Shown: positions 7,261 through 16,097, counted from the stretch's first letter. The stretch: 64,000 nucleotides of DNA from Bradyrhizobium sp. CCBAU 53338 (GCF_015291665.1 NZ_CP030048.1:6510001-6574000), one strand, 5' to 3'. Made by a program: numbers and translations. The notes: generated by a model not told the origin, from the letters alone.

Positions 7261-9057
7261 ATGGAAAGACGTCTGGCCGCCATTGTCTGCGCCGATGTCG
7301 CCGGCTATTCGCGGATGATGGGCACTGACGAGGCCGGCACCCATGCCGTCTTCAAGGCCCATCGCAGCGCGATTCACCCCATCATCCTCAATCACGGCGG
7401 CCGCGTCGTCAAAAACACCGGCGACGGCTTCCTGCTCGAGTTTGCTTCCATCGTCGGCGCCACCGAGGCTGCGATCGCGATGCAGCTGCTGATGGTGGAG
7501 CGCAACCACCATCTGCCGGCCGACCGCGCCATGCAGTTCCGGCTCGGTATTCACATGGGTGACGTCATCGCCGACGAGGACGAGGTGTTCGGCGACGACG
7601 TCAACATCGCCGTCCGCCTCGAATCGGTGGCGAGCCCCGGGGGCTTCGCGATCTCGGCCAAGGCCTATCGCGAGGCGAGCAAGCATCTCACCGTGCCGTT
7701 GGTCGACGGCGGCAACCACCGCTTCAAGAACATCAGGGATCCGATCGGGGTCTGGACCTGGACGCCCGAGGGCGCGACCGCGCTCGCGCCCGAGCTGAAG
7801 GAAGCATCGGCGCTGTCGCAGCCGTACCGCACCGCCATCGTCGGCGTGCTGCCGTTCGCCAATCTCAGCGATGCCCAGGACGAATACTTCTCCGACGGCC
7901 TGACCGAGGATCTGATCCACGCGCTGTCGCTGCAATCGTTCTACCGCGTGCTGAGCCGCAACTCGACCTTCGCCTTCAAGGGCAAGACGGTCAGCACCCG
8001 CGTGATCGCGCGCGAGATCGACGCCACCTATCTGATCCAGGGCTCGGTGCGGCGCGCCGGCGCCAAGATCCGCGTCACCGCCGAGCTGATCGCGCCGGAG
8101 ACCGGCGAGCAGCTCTGGACCGGGCGTTACGACCGCGACATCGGCGACCTCTTCGCGATGCAGGACGAGATCACGACCAATCTGTCCGCGGCAATCGCCA
8201 CCGAGATCGTCCGGGCCGAAGCCTCCGCGCCCGCGCGCCCGACCAACGACGTGACGGCCTGGGACCGTTTCCTGAAGGGCCTGTCGCATTATTACCGGCA
8301 GACCAAGGAAGACCTGGGCACAGCCGTCGGCCTGTTCCGGGAGGCGATCGCACTCGATCCCAAGCTGTCGATCGCGCATGCCTATCTCGCCACGATCCAG
8401 ATCCAGAGCATCCAGTTCGGCTGGGTCAAGGGCACGCGCGAGATGTGGGCTGAAGCAATGCAGCTGGCCGAAACCAGCGTCCGGCTCGACCCGCGCTCCT
8501 CGTTCGCGTTCTCGATCCTGTCCTGGGCGCATGCGATGGAAGGCCATGACGAGGCGGCGATGGATGCGGCCAAGCGCGCGGTCGCGCTCAACCCCTACGA
8601 CATGGGCGCACGCGGCGTGCTCGGCATCTGCCATTTCGTCATCGGCGAGCACAAGCAGGCGATCGAGCTGTTCTCGATGGCCGCCCAGCGCGACAACAGC
8701 GACCCGCGCTATCAATGGGCCGCGCTGAACGCCTTCAGCCACTATCTCGTCCGTCAATACGACGCGACCCTGTCCTGGGCGCGAGAGCAGCTCTACGTCA
8801 ACCCGAACCACATGCAGGCGCTGGCGATCCGCGCCGCGGCGCTGGCGCAATTGGGCCGGACCGACGAGGCGACCGAGGCAACGGGCGTGCTGATGAGCAA
8901 TTACCCCACCCTGAATGTCGACCGCCATTTGCGGAATTTTCACTGGAAGCGGCCCGAGGACATTGCGCATTACCGTGACGGGCTCCTGAAAGCCGGCGTG
9001 CCGGCCAGCAAGCTCACGCTGGTCCAGAGCGACCTCAGACGCGCCGCCGAATCCTGA
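7261..9057 (+). CDS. Class III adenylate/guanylate cyclase with TolB-like and TPR domains
   Basis: 598 residues from ATG 7261 (GGAG ribosome site upstream). Residues about 1-185 form a class III cyclase domain: metal-binding Asp in CADVAGYS, the TGDGF segment with the second acidic position, and FGDDVNIAVRLE carrying the transition-state Asn and Arg, so it looks catalytically intact. Residues about 200-330 match the TolB-like segment found in this group (VLPFANLS, YFSDGLTEDL, RVLSRNSTFAFKG). The C-terminal half holds TPR-like helices. No transmembrane segment, so cytoplasmic. This architecture is highly amplified in Bradyrhizobium; the activating signal is unknown. Confidence 0.88.
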   Translation: MERRLAAIVCADVAGYSRMMGTDEAGTHAVFKAHRSAIHPIILNHGGRVVKNTGDGFLLEFASIVGATEAAIAMQLLMVERNHHLPADRAMQFRLGIHMGDVIADEDEVFGDDVNIAVRLESVASPGGFAISAKAYREASKHLTVPLVDGGNHRFKNIRDPIGVWTWTPEGATALAPELKEASALSQPYRTAIVGVLPFANLSDAQDEYFSDGLTEDLIHALSLQSFYRVLSRNSTFAFKGKTVSTRVIAREIDATYLIQGSVRRAGAKIRVTAELIAPETGEQLWTGRYDRDIGDLFAMQDEITTNLSAAIATEIVRAEASAPARPTNDVTAWDRFLKGLSHYYRQTKEDLGTAVGLFREAIALDPKLSIAHAYLATIQIQSIQFGWVKGTREMWAEAMQLAETSVRLDPRSSFAFSILSWAHAMEGHDEAAMDAAKRAVALNPYDMGARGVLGICHFVIGEHKQAIELFSMAAQRDNSDPRYQWAALNAFSHYLVRQYDATLSWAREQLYVNPNHMQALAIRAAALAQLGRTDEATEATGVLMSNYPTLNVDRHLRNFHWKRPEDIAHYRDGLLKAGVPASKLTLVQSDLRRAAES

Positions 9058-9267
9058 CCGCATCGTCCCGGAGCAATATCCTGAGATCGCTTTGCGCGGG
9101 CGCTGCGGTCTCGCCGCGGCGTTATTGACAGCAGGATGAATTCAGCCACACTCCGCCACACCCTGAAGTAGTATAGCTACGCCGCCTCCGCTGTCTGTTT
9201 GTTAGGACTTTCCGCGCTGTATCAGCGCGGCCGCTTTTCGCGATTCGTTTGTTTCAGGACATTGCCG

Positions 9268-12069
9268 ATGGATGACTCTCGCAAGACGCCGTTCGATCCC
9301 TCAATCGCAGTCTCGCCGAACAATCCCTGCCCCTTCCTGCGCGGCCTCGTCGGCGAAGGCTTCGTCGACGGCGGGACCGTTCGACTCCGGACGCTGTCGC
9401 AGACCATCGCGAATGCAAGCGGCGAGACCGGGCTGAAGAAGATTTCGGCCCGCATCCAGGTTCGTGGCGTCGCGCTAATCGCCAACGGCGCCTGCCATAT
9501 CCTGCAAAGCATCTTCTGGGGCGCACAGCTCAACGGCTTGCGCGGCGGCCCGCTCGACAAGCTCGGGGCCGGCTCGCGCATCCTCGGCGTCGACGGCAAG
9601 GTCGACGAGGACGAGATCGCGCGGCTCGCTGGTTTCGGCGCCACCTATGCCGATCCGGATGGCGGCACCGAGGTCGGGCTCAACGCCTCGCAGATCCGGA
9701 CCTTCATGAACGACAATCTCAAGCGCGCCGGCAATCAATCGCGCTGGTACTACCCGCTCCTGATGAAATTCGAATGGCCGGTGCTGCTCAAGATCATGGG
9801 CAAGGGTCAGGGTGATGATCGCTATCTCAGCGTGGCCGAGGTGAGGACATTGTTCAACGAGCGCAAATTCCCCGACCGGATCACCCAGCGGATGGTCAGC
9901 CAGCCGGTGACCCCGCCTTCGCTGATCCTGCGCGCGGCCGGCGGGCTTGTCGCGGCGCTGCTCGTCTTCGGTATCGTGGCGCTGCGCTTTCCCGATCAGT
10001 TCCAGCCGATGCTGCCCGGCATCCTCGGCGACCTCGTCGCGCCGCCACTACCCAAGCTGGTCGAACCCCGCGCTGCGTACTGGCTCGAGCAGAACTGGGC
10101 GCTGGAAGACCGGCACTGGTTTCATCACGCCAGCCAGGGCACCGCGACCTTCCCGGTACCCTATAGCTGGTTCATGGCGCTGGAGCAGCCGCGGCTGCAT
10201 TTCTTCGCCAAGCCCGGGATGCTGCATGACAGTGACCATCTGCAGCGCTTCGGCTTCATCCCGAGCCCGCAGACGATCAACACGGACGAGGCCACGCTGC
10301 GCCGCTTTGGCTATGCCAACGTCTATGACAAGACGAAGCCGGTGCCGGCGCGGCTTTGGGATCCGCCGGTCAACTGGGGAGCGCAAGCTGAAAACGTCGG
10401 CGGCCTGCCCGTCGGTTTCGCGCGCATGACCGGCGTGCCCGATCCTGCGACCGGCAAGGTCGGCGAGGACCGGATCGGCCTCACCTGCGCCGCCTGTCAC
10501 ACCGGCCAGATCCACTACAAGGGCATCGACATCCGCTTCGACGGCGGCCCGGCGATGACGGACCTTCGAAAGCTCGAGGTCACGACGGGGCTGTCGATCG
10601 CCTATACGCTCTACGTGCCGGGTCGCTTCAAGCGCTTCGCCGACCGTGTGCTCGGGCCGTCCGCCGGCGATGCGGATCGCGATGCGCTGAAGCAGAAGCT
10701 GAGTGCGATCGGCACGTTCCTGAAAGACTGGGAAACGACCTACGACAAGACCATCGCGGGCAAGACACGATACAATGAGAAGACCAAGCGTGACGAGCAG
10801 CAGACGGACACCGAGGAGGGCTATGGCCGCCTCGACGCGCTCAACCGCATCGGCAACCAGGTCTTCTCACAGGACATGACGCTCAGCGGCCTCAGCGGCT
10901 TCGAGAAGAATCTGCATGCCAAGGACGCGCCAGTCAGCTTCCCGCCGATCTGGACCGTGCCCTGGCTCAAATACGCGCAATACGACGCCTCGATCGAGCA
11001 ACCGCTGATCCGCAACGCCGGCGAGGCACTGGGCGTCACCGCCCTGCTCAACCTGTCGGACAGTACACCCAAGGATGCGCTGTTCCGCTCGTCGATGGAC
11101 ATCAAGAATCTGAACTGGATCGAGGATCTGCTGAAAGGATCGGCGCCCTATCCGAAAAAGCAGCTCTCGGGACTGACATCGCCGAAATGGCCGTCGGACA
11201 TCATCGGCGATGCCGCGTGGAAGATCGATGGCGAGCGGGTCAAACGCGGCCGCAAGCTCTATTCGGAGATCTGCGTCGAATGCCATCTCGGTCCGGTCAA
11301 CGATCCCGTGTTCGACGCCGAATTTCCTGACAAGAGCATCTGGTCCTCGGACCGCTGGCAGACCATCGGCGGCGACAAATTCCTGAACGAGGTCCAGAAA
11401 AGCGCCAGAGGCATGGGGACCGATCCCGCCCAGGCCAGTGTGCTGGCGACGCGCACGGTTCAGGTGCCGGGCTTTCTCAAGCTCGATCCTTCGCAGAAAC
11501 TCAATGCCTGGTGGAACTGCAAACTGCCCGACGTGTCCTCGACCGACATGCCGTACTCGCTCGGCCTGATGGTGCTCGTCGACATCGTCAGCCGCAAGGC
11601 GATGGACGATGCCAAGATCAAGCCGGAGGAGCAGCAGGCCTGGTGGGGCAAGCGCCCGAACTGCCCGAATCCCGGACCGCAGCCGCCCGACGAGCCGGAG
11701 CGAGGCCCCTGGTATCGCGCGCGCCCGCTCAACGGCGTCTGGGCCACCGCGCCGTACCTGCACAACGGATCGGTGCCGTCGCTCTACTGGATGCTGAGTC
11801 CGGCGGCCGAACGCCCCAAATCGTTCTGCATGGGCGGTGACCGCGACTACGATCCGAAGCAGGTCGGCTTTGCGGTCTCCGACGGCGAGAGTTGCAAGAC
11901 GGGGCAGTCGCGCTTCTCGACGCGAGCGTCTGACGGCACCGAACTCTACGGCAACAGCAATCTCGGCCATTCGTTCGAGGGCAAGGGGCCGCACAAGGAC
12001 GGTGTCGTCGGCCGCGAACTCAAAGAACAAGAGCGCTACGATCTGATCGAATATTTGAAGACGTTGTAG
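9268..12069 (+). CDS. Large membrane-anchored di-heme c-type cytochrome (RoxA/MauG-like)
   Basis: 933 residues from ATG 9268. Residues 1-215 form a soluble N-terminal region beginning with NPCPFLRGLVGEGF and carrying an EF-hand-like VDGKVDEDEI. A single transmembrane segment lies at about 218-240. The long exported part has two heme c motifs, CAACH (407-411) and CVECH (669-673), and the tail RPLNGVWATAPYLHNGSVPSLY. That tail is typical of the di-heme peroxidase/RoxA/LatA superfamily, which performs peroxidase or dioxygenase chemistry in the periplasm. There is no cleavable signal; the internal helix probably orients the heme part outward. No electron-transfer partner gene is adjacent. The substrate is unknown. 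Confidence 0.8.
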   Translation: MDDSRKTPFDPSIAVSPNNPCPFLRGLVGEGFVDGGTVRLRTLSQTIANASGETGLKKISARIQVRGVALIANGACHILQSIFWGAQLNGLRGGPLDKLGAGSRILGVDGKVDEDEIARLAGFGATYADPDGGTEVGLNASQIRTFMNDNLKRAGNQSRWYYPLLMKFEWPVLLKIMGKGQGDDRYLSVAEVRTLFNERKFPDRITQRMVSQPVTPPSLILRAAGGLVAALLVFGIVALRFPDQFQPMLPGILGDLVAPPLPKLVEPRAAYWLEQNWALEDRHWFHHASQGTATFPVPYSWFMALEQPRLHFFAKPGMLHDSDHLQRFGFIPSPQTINTDEATLRRFGYANVYDKTKPVPARLWDPPVNWGAQAENVGGLPVGFARMTGVPDPATGKVGEDRIGLTCAACHTGQIHYKGIDIRFDGGPAMTDLRKLEVTTGLSIAYTLYVPGRFKRFADRVLGPSAGDADRDALKQKLSAIGTFLKDWETTYDKTIAGKTRYNEKTKRDEQQTDTEEGYGRLDALNRIGNQVFSQDMTLSGLSGFEKNLHAKDAPVSFPPIWTVPWLKYAQYDASIEQPLIRNAGEALGVTALLNLSDSTPKDALFRSSMDIKNLNWIEDLLKGSAPYPKKQLSGLTSPKWPSDIIGDAAWKIDGERVKRGRKLYSEICVECHLGPVNDPVFDAEFPDKSIWSSDRWQTIGGDKFLNEVQKSARGMGTDPAQASVLATRTVQVPGFLKLDPSQKLNAWWNCKLPDVSSTDMPYSLGLMVLVDIVSRKAMDDAKIKPEEQQAWWGKRPNCPNPGPQPPDEPERGPWYRARPLNGVWATAPYLHNGSVPSLYWMLSPAAERPKSFCMGGDRDYDPKQVGFAVSDGESCKTGQSRFSTRASDGTELYGNSNLGHSFEGKGPHKDGVVGRELKEQERYDLIEYLKTL

Positions 12070-12076
12070 CTCCTCG

Positions 12077-12172
12077 TCGTCATGGCCGGGCCAGACACCT
12101 GTCCCGGCCATCCACGTTCTTGTCGCACCGAGCCACAGTCCGTGGATGCCCGGAACACGCCCGGCATGGCGG
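12077..12172. repeat. Intergenic palindromic repeat (GTCATGGCCGGG type)
   Basis: GTCATGGCCGGG faces CCCGGCCAT, followed by CCACG and then a mirrored CGTGGATGCCCGG with GCCCGGCATGGC. This imperfect inverted layout resembles dispersed intergenic elements of Bradyrhizobium genomes. It lies between convergent genes and may act as a bidirectional terminator. Confidence 0.5.
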
Positions 12173-12214
12173 AGTCGTGGAACGATCGGTGGCGCAGGAT
12201 GCGTCCGAGCCTTC

Positions 12215-13162
12215 TCACCCGAACAACGGCGTGCCCGGCACGAACGCGTCGAAGGCGGCCCAGAACTGGGAGCGGTAGCGGTCCTGCTCCTGGAGGATCT
12301 CGTGCTTGGAGCCGGCGATCACCAGGTGAGAGCCCGCGCGCAGATGGTAGGCGAACTCCTCGATCGCGGCCGTCGACACCACGGTGTCGTTGGAGGCCGC
12401 CAGCATCAGGATCGGCTGGCGGATCTCGGAGGGGTAGTGCATGCCCTTGAAGGTCTGCATGGCGCGGAAGGCGGTATCGGCCCAGGCCACCGTTGGTGAG
12501 GCAAGGCCCAGCGTCGGGTCTTCCTCCAGGATCGCGACATTGCGCGCGTAGCGCACGGGATCGCTGGTCAGCGGATTGTTGATGAAGGGCGACAGCCCGG
12601 TGAGTTGATCGCTGCCGCCGGGAACGTAAGCACCGCCCCGCCCCAGCATCCGCATCGTCTTCAGCAGCGCCCGCACCGGAAACGAGGTGGAGCGACCGGG
12701 CAGGTCGATCATCGGCGCCGACAGCACCATACGGTCGAACCAGCGCTTGCCCGCATGAGCGAGCCGCAACAGCACCGCGCCGCCCATGGAGTGAGCCAGC
12801 GCGAAGTACGGCGGCGGACAATCCGGCAGCACCACCTGCTGCACGAAAGCTTCGACGTCGATCTCGTAGTCGGAAAAGCTGCGCACGTAGCCCTTGCGCG
12901 GATCGCGCAGGCGGCGCGCGGAATGGCCCTGCCCGCGCCAGTCGATCATCGCCACCGCAAAGCCGCGGTCGCGCAAATCGCGCACGGTCTCGAAATATTT
13001 CTCGATCTGCTCGCTGCGCCCGGTGAAGACGCAGACCGTGCCCTTGCGGTTCGCCGGCGGCGCCCAGCGCGCGAAGCGCAGCTCGACGCCATCAGGCGTC
13101 TTGATGGTGCCGCTGACGACGTCTTCGGGAACGGGGTTGGACGGAATCGAGACCAGCGTCAT
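12215..13162 (-). CDS. Alpha/beta hydrolase, lysophospholipase/monoacylglycerol-lipase type
   Basis: 315 residues. The nucleophile elbow AHSMGG holds the catalytic Ser; a C-terminal GSKHEIL segment supplies the His. The N-terminal GTIKTPDGVELRFARW and VFTGRSEQIEKY segments match the PldB/Serine aminopeptidase S33 group, which hydrolyses lysophospholipids or monoacylglycerols. No signal peptide. The gene is divergent from hsp20, with a 232-bp spacer carrying the hsp20 promoter and thermometer. Confidence 0.85.
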   Translation of the reverse strand: MTLVSIPSNPVPEDVVSGTIKTPDGVELRFARWAPPANRKGTVCVFTGRSEQIEKYFETVRDLRDRGFAVAMIDWRGQGHSARRLRDPRKGYVRSFSDYEIDVEAFVQQVVLPDCPPPYFALAHSMGGAVLLRLAHAGKRWFDRMVLSAPMIDLPGRSTSFPVRALLKTMRMLGRGGAYVPGGSDQLTGLSPFINNPLTSDPVRYARNVAILEEDPTLGLASPTVAWADTAFRAMQTFKGMHYPSEIRQPILMLAASNDTVVSTAAIEEFAYHLRAGSHLVIAGSKHEILQEQDRYRSQFWAAFDAFVPGTPLFG

Positions 13163-13247
13163 GATCGGGAGTGCTTGGGCGCCACGTGCTGTAATCAGTG
13201 CCGCAAATCAGGGGCGGGAGCGCCGAAAAGGCGCTGTTGCCGCCCTC

Positions 13248-13277
13248 TTGAACGCCGTCTGGACCCACCCATATCAT
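13248..13277 (+). promoter_or_regulatory. Promoter of the hsp20 transcript
   Basis: -35 TTGAAC (13248-13253) and -10 TATCAT (13272-13277) have an 18-bp spacer, predicting a start near 13284. ROSE-controlled genes are usually read from a housekeeping promoter, which fits. Confidence 0.5.
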
Positions 13278-13283
13278 CTCAGT

Positions 13284-13394
13284 GCAGGCCGCTACCAGTG
13301 TTTCGGAACCGGAACATCAGGCTGCACACAGACTAAAGCCCGGCCCGATTGGCGGGCGGGTTGCCAAAACAGTCGCTCAATGGAGGACTTGACC
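13284..13394 (+). promoter_or_regulatory. ROSE-type RNA thermometer in the hsp20 leader
   Basis: The last hairpin is diagnostic. UCGCU (13373-13377, fitting the U-U/C-GCU rule) pairs with AGGA of the Shine-Dalgarno (13384-13387), leaving G13375 bulged. The stem is extended by G13372-C13388 and C13378-G13383 around an AAUG loop. Upstream, GCCCG and CGGGC form another stem. The ribosome site GGAGGA is 7 bases from ATG 13395. ROSE elements, first described in Bradyrhizobium, block translation of small heat-shock genes until the temperature rises. The 5' boundary is inferred from the promoter. Confidence 0.82.
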
Positions 13395-13856
13395 ATGCGT
13401 TCCTACGATCTCACCCCGTTCTATCGCTCCACCGTCGGCTTCGACCGCCTCTTCAACCTGCTCGACCAGGCAGGCTCTGACGGCAGCCCCGGTTATCCCC
13501 CCTACAACATCGAGCGCACCGGCGAGAATGCCTACCGCATCACCGTTGCGGTGTCGGGCTTTGCCAAGGATGAGCTCTCAATCGTCGCGAAGGAAAACAC
13601 GCTGACGATCAAGGGCGAGAAAGTCGCCAACGAGAACTCGAAAGCCGAAGTGCTCTATCGCGGCATCGCTGCCCGCGCCTTCGAGCGCGCCTTCCAGCTT
13701 GCCGACTTCGTGCAGGTGAAGGACGCTTCGCTCGAGAACGGCCTGCTCCACGTCGACCTCGTGCGCGAGATTCCCGAAGCCAAGAAGCCGCGCCAGATCG
13801 CGATCAACACCGGCGCTGCGAAGGCGCAGGTGATCGAGAGTTCGGTCGCCGCTTAA
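13395..13856 (+). CDS. Small heat-shock protein, Hsp20/alpha-crystallin family
   Basis: 153 residues, typical for rhizobial class A sHsp (IbpA/HspH-like). It starts MRSYDLTPFYRSTVGFDRLF as in this class. The alpha-crystallin domain covers about residues 38-125, including FAKDELSIVAKENTLTIKGEK and the GLLHVDLVREIPE tail. The protein binds unfolded proteins and holds them for refolding. ATG 13395 is fixed by the thermometer-associated ribosome site; longer upstream reading is not coding. A strong terminator follows, so the gene is monocistronic. Confidence 0.95.
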   Translation: MRSYDLTPFYRSTVGFDRLFNLLDQAGSDGSPGYPPYNIERTGENAYRITVAVSGFAKDELSIVAKENTLTIKGEKVANENSKAEVLYRGIAARAFERAFQLADFVQVKDASLENGLLHVDLVREIPEAKKPRQIAINTGAAKAQVIESSVAA

Positions 13857-13885
13857 GCGCGTCCACAGCCATCAAGTTGCGAAAA

Positions 13886-13913
13886 CGCCCCGGTGCCCCC
13901 GGGGCGTTTTTTT
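13886..13913 (+). terminator. Rho-independent terminator after hsp20
   Basis: Stem CGCCCCGG (13886-13893) / CCGGGGCG (13899-13906), then seven T. AAAA precedes the stem. Confidence 0.9.
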
Positions 13914-14015
13914 CGTTTTCGTTTTGCACCGCATCACAGAGCGGTGAGGCGCGTAACGCCTCAGCCTCACGCTCCGTCCTTTGGACATCGCACCAAAACA
14001 AGACGGAGAACGATC

Positions 14016-14786
14016 ATGACTTTCTGGCGCAGCCTTTTCGTCGCCGCGAGCCTGCTGGTGGCCCCTGTCAGCCTTGCCCATGCGCAGGCCCCGCAGACAT
14101 TGAAGGCCAAGAATGTCGTGCTGGTGCACGGTGCCTGGGCCGATGGCTCGAGTTGGTCGGAGGTGATCCCGATCCTCCAGGCTGCCGGCCTGAACGTCAC
14201 TGCCGTGCAGAATCCGCTCGGCTCGCTCGCCGAGTCGGTCGAGGCGACCAAGCGCGTGCTGGCCGAGCAGGATGGTCTGACCGTGCTGGTCGCACATTCC
14301 TGGGGCGGCACCGTGATCAGCCAGGTCGGCACTGATCCGAAGGTCACCGGCCTCGTCTACATCGCAGCGCGCGCCCCCGATGCCAACGAGGATTTCGTCG
14401 CGCTGTCGAAGCAGTTTCCCACGGGACCGGCGCGCGCCGGCATCGTCGAGCGCGACGGCTTCACCAAGCTTTCCAAGGACGCCTTCCTGAAATATTTCGC
14501 CAACGGCGTCGCACCTGATCGCGCCAAGGAGCTCTACGCCGTGCAATGGCCGACCGCCGCCTCGATCTTCGCGGGCCGCACCACGGAGGCCGCCTGGCAC
14601 ACGAAGCCGAGCTGGTACGCGGTGTCGAAGAACGACGGCACCATCAATCCCGATCTCGAACGCTTCCTCGCCAAGCGCATGAGCGCGACCACGATCGAGC
14701 TCGACGCCGGCCACCTCTCCCTGGTGTCGCATCCGAAGGAGGTCGCGAATTTGATCCTGGAGGCCGCGGGATATCCGCGCAGCTGA
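14016..14786 (+). CDS. Exported alpha/beta hydrolase (EstC/salicylate-esterase-like)
   Basis: 256 residues from ATG 14016. A Sec signal peptide (WRSLFVAASLLVAPVSLAHAQ) predicts a periplasmic enzyme. The oxyanion HGAWADGSSW segment, the nucleophile elbow VAHSWGG and a C-terminal DAGHLSLVSHP supply the Ser-His triad. The family includes small esterases and hydroxynitrile-lyase-like proteins; the substrate is unknown. It has its own terminator at 14810 and is preceded by the hsp20 terminator. Confidence 0.87.
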   Translation: MTFWRSLFVAASLLVAPVSLAHAQAPQTLKAKNVVLVHGAWADGSSWSEVIPILQAAGLNVTAVQNPLGSLAESVEATKRVLAEQDGLTVLVAHSWGGTVISQVGTDPKVTGLVYIAARAPDANEDFVALSKQFPTGPARAGIVERDGFTKLSKDAFLKYFANGVAPDRAKELYAVQWPTAASIFAGRTTEAAWHTKPSWYAVSKNDGTINPDLERFLAKRMSATTIELDAGHLSLVSHPKEVANLILEAAGYPRS

Positions 14787-14809
14787 GGCTAAGCGACAGT
14801 GAGGCAAAT

Positions 14810-14836
14810 GCGCCCGAGGTCTTCGGGCGCTTTTTG
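14810..14836 (+). terminator. Rho-independent terminator after the exported hydrolase gene
   Basis: Stem GCGCCCGA (14810-14817) / TCGGGCGC (14823-14830), then TTTTTG. It may also serve the convergent gene ending at 14848. Confidence 0.85.
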
Positions 14837-14847
14837 TTTGCGCTGGC

Positions 14848-15606
14848 CTAATCCAACCCCTGCGCCGGCGGCATCTCCTGCGTCGGCAAAATGGTGGGAG
14901 CCGGCTTGGCCTGGCCGACGGTCGGAGCTGCGGCCTGCGGCGCGGCCTCGGCCGGCTTTGCCTGCACAGCGGCGGTCTGCTGCTCGGGCTGGGTCTGCGG
15001 TGTCGGTTGCTCGGCAGCCTTCGGATCCGCGAGCGGCCTCTCGGCCCGCCGCGGAGCGGCCTTGGGCAGGGGGACGGTGCGGCTGGCGACATGCGGGATC
15101 GACGCCGGCGGGCGCGGCGGGCCGCCGCGAACCATGGTCGGCGGCGGCAGCGCGCTTTGCGGCCGGTAAGGCGTAACCGACGGCTCCTCATAGGCGGGGG
15201 CCATGCCGTAGGCGTCCGCGGCCGGCATGAAGCGGATGATCCGGCCGTCTCGGGCGTCGATCACGAGGCGGCCGTCGTCGCCGCGGCGATCGATCACAGC
15301 GATGGTGTAGACGGCGCCGCGCAGGCGCGGGATGCCGAGCGGCGAGAAGCCGTTGTCGCGCAGCACGGCATAGACCTCGGTGGCCGGCAGCAGCGCCGGC
15401 GCCGGGCCGCGCTCCTCATATCCGTAGCCATAGCCGTAACGCGGCGGCGGTGGCGGCGCGGCCTCCGGGGGCATGTAAGGTCCGTCGAAATCCGACACCG
15501 CGAGATAGGCCCCGCCCGAGACGCCGCTCGCTGGAACCTGCGCCTCGGCAGCGCCTGCCACCAGCGCCAGCGCGGCGGCGGCCATACATCCTGTGAAAAA
15601 CTTCAT
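14848..15606 (-). CDS. Exported proline/alanine-rich hypothetical protein
   Basis: 252 residues from ATG 15606; the frame is open upstream, but a clear signal peptide (KFFTGCMAAAALALVAGAAEAQ) starts here. A small folded part at about residues 75-130 (VYAVLRDNGFSPLGIPRL ... RLVIDARDGRIIRF) resembles a PepSY-like fold. A long low-complexity Pro/Ala/Gln tail follows and probably spans the periplasm or binds the cell wall. No enzymatic motif. The function is unknown. Confidence 0.75.
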   Translation of the reverse strand: MKFFTGCMAAAALALVAGAAEAQVPASGVSGGAYLAVSDFDGPYMPPEAAPPPPPRYGYGYGYEERGPAPALLPATEVYAVLRDNGFSPLGIPRLRGAVYTIAVIDRRGDDGRLVIDARDGRIIRFMPAADAYGMAPAYEEPSVTPYRPQSALPPPTMVRGGPPRPPASIPHVASRTVPLPKAAPRRAERPLADPKAAEQPTPQTQPEQQTAAVQAKPAEAAPQAAAPTVGQAKPAPTILPTQEMPPAQGLD

Positions 15607-16097
15607 GGTCGACACGCTCCTGTCAGGCCCCGAATGACCAGCGCTCTTTCGCTTCTTGCGGCGTGACGCGCCTTTCGAAGGGGGCATCCGAAGCTTCATC
15701 CGGGATTTCGGCGTCGCTTGGGCCGGATCGGGGCGCGTTTGCTTCAAAACCGGGGCCGCGCAACTTTCGGAAAGCGTTTGATTGACTTGTCGGGAATCGG
15801 GACTTCCGCACGCTTGTGTGGTAGACAAAAATTTGGCAAGGTGATGGTTAGGACAGGAAGACTGTCTCAATTTTGCTTGCGGTTCCGGCATAGGGATTGC
15901 AACGAAAATCGGTGCTTCCGAGCACCATAAGGCAAGCAGGCAAAGCCGTTCTCGGGGACGAAGAACGCCTTGGCCTGAATTTAAGAAAATGCGGCTCGCA
16001 GCGGACGAGCGGTGACCCAGAGGCGGGTGCCGCGGAACGCCCAAGGTGCGCCGAAGATGGCGGTGAGGCAGCTTGCCGCATGGAGAGGATTGGAACA
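15607..16097 (+). other. Leader and promoter region of gltB
   Basis: 491 bp without a supported gene. It holds the promoter for the exported protein (minus) and for gltB (plus). A sigma-54-like element is at 15886-15901 and a short dyad GACAG/CTGTC at 15852-15866. An open frame runs through the distal part into gltB, but it does not resemble known GltB N-termini. Confidence 0.5.
15886..15901 (+). promoter_or_regulatory. Possible sigma-54 (RpoN) promoter for gltB
   Basis: CGGCATAGGGATTGCA matches the TGGCACG-N4-TTGCA consensus at GGCA and TTGCA with the required 10 bp between the GG and GC pairs. It predicts a start near 15913 and a 185-nt leader. Nitrogen-related control of glutamate synthase makes this plausible, but it is a motif match only. 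Confidence 0.35.

Noticed and set aside
6730..9063. Very long minus-strand open frame opposite the cyclase gene
   Set aside because: It is the codon-position shadow of a high-GC gene; the plus strand has clear cyclase and TPR motifs, and the minus translation is Arg/Ala/Gly-rich without any domain.
9125..9130. TTGACA as -35 for the cytochrome gene
   Set aside because: No acceptable -10 lies 16-18 bp downstream.
12894..13394. Long N-terminal extension of Hsp20
   Set aside because: The in-frame upstream part overlaps the opposite lipase gene and the thermometer; homologous proteins start at the ATG preceded by the ROSE ribosome site.
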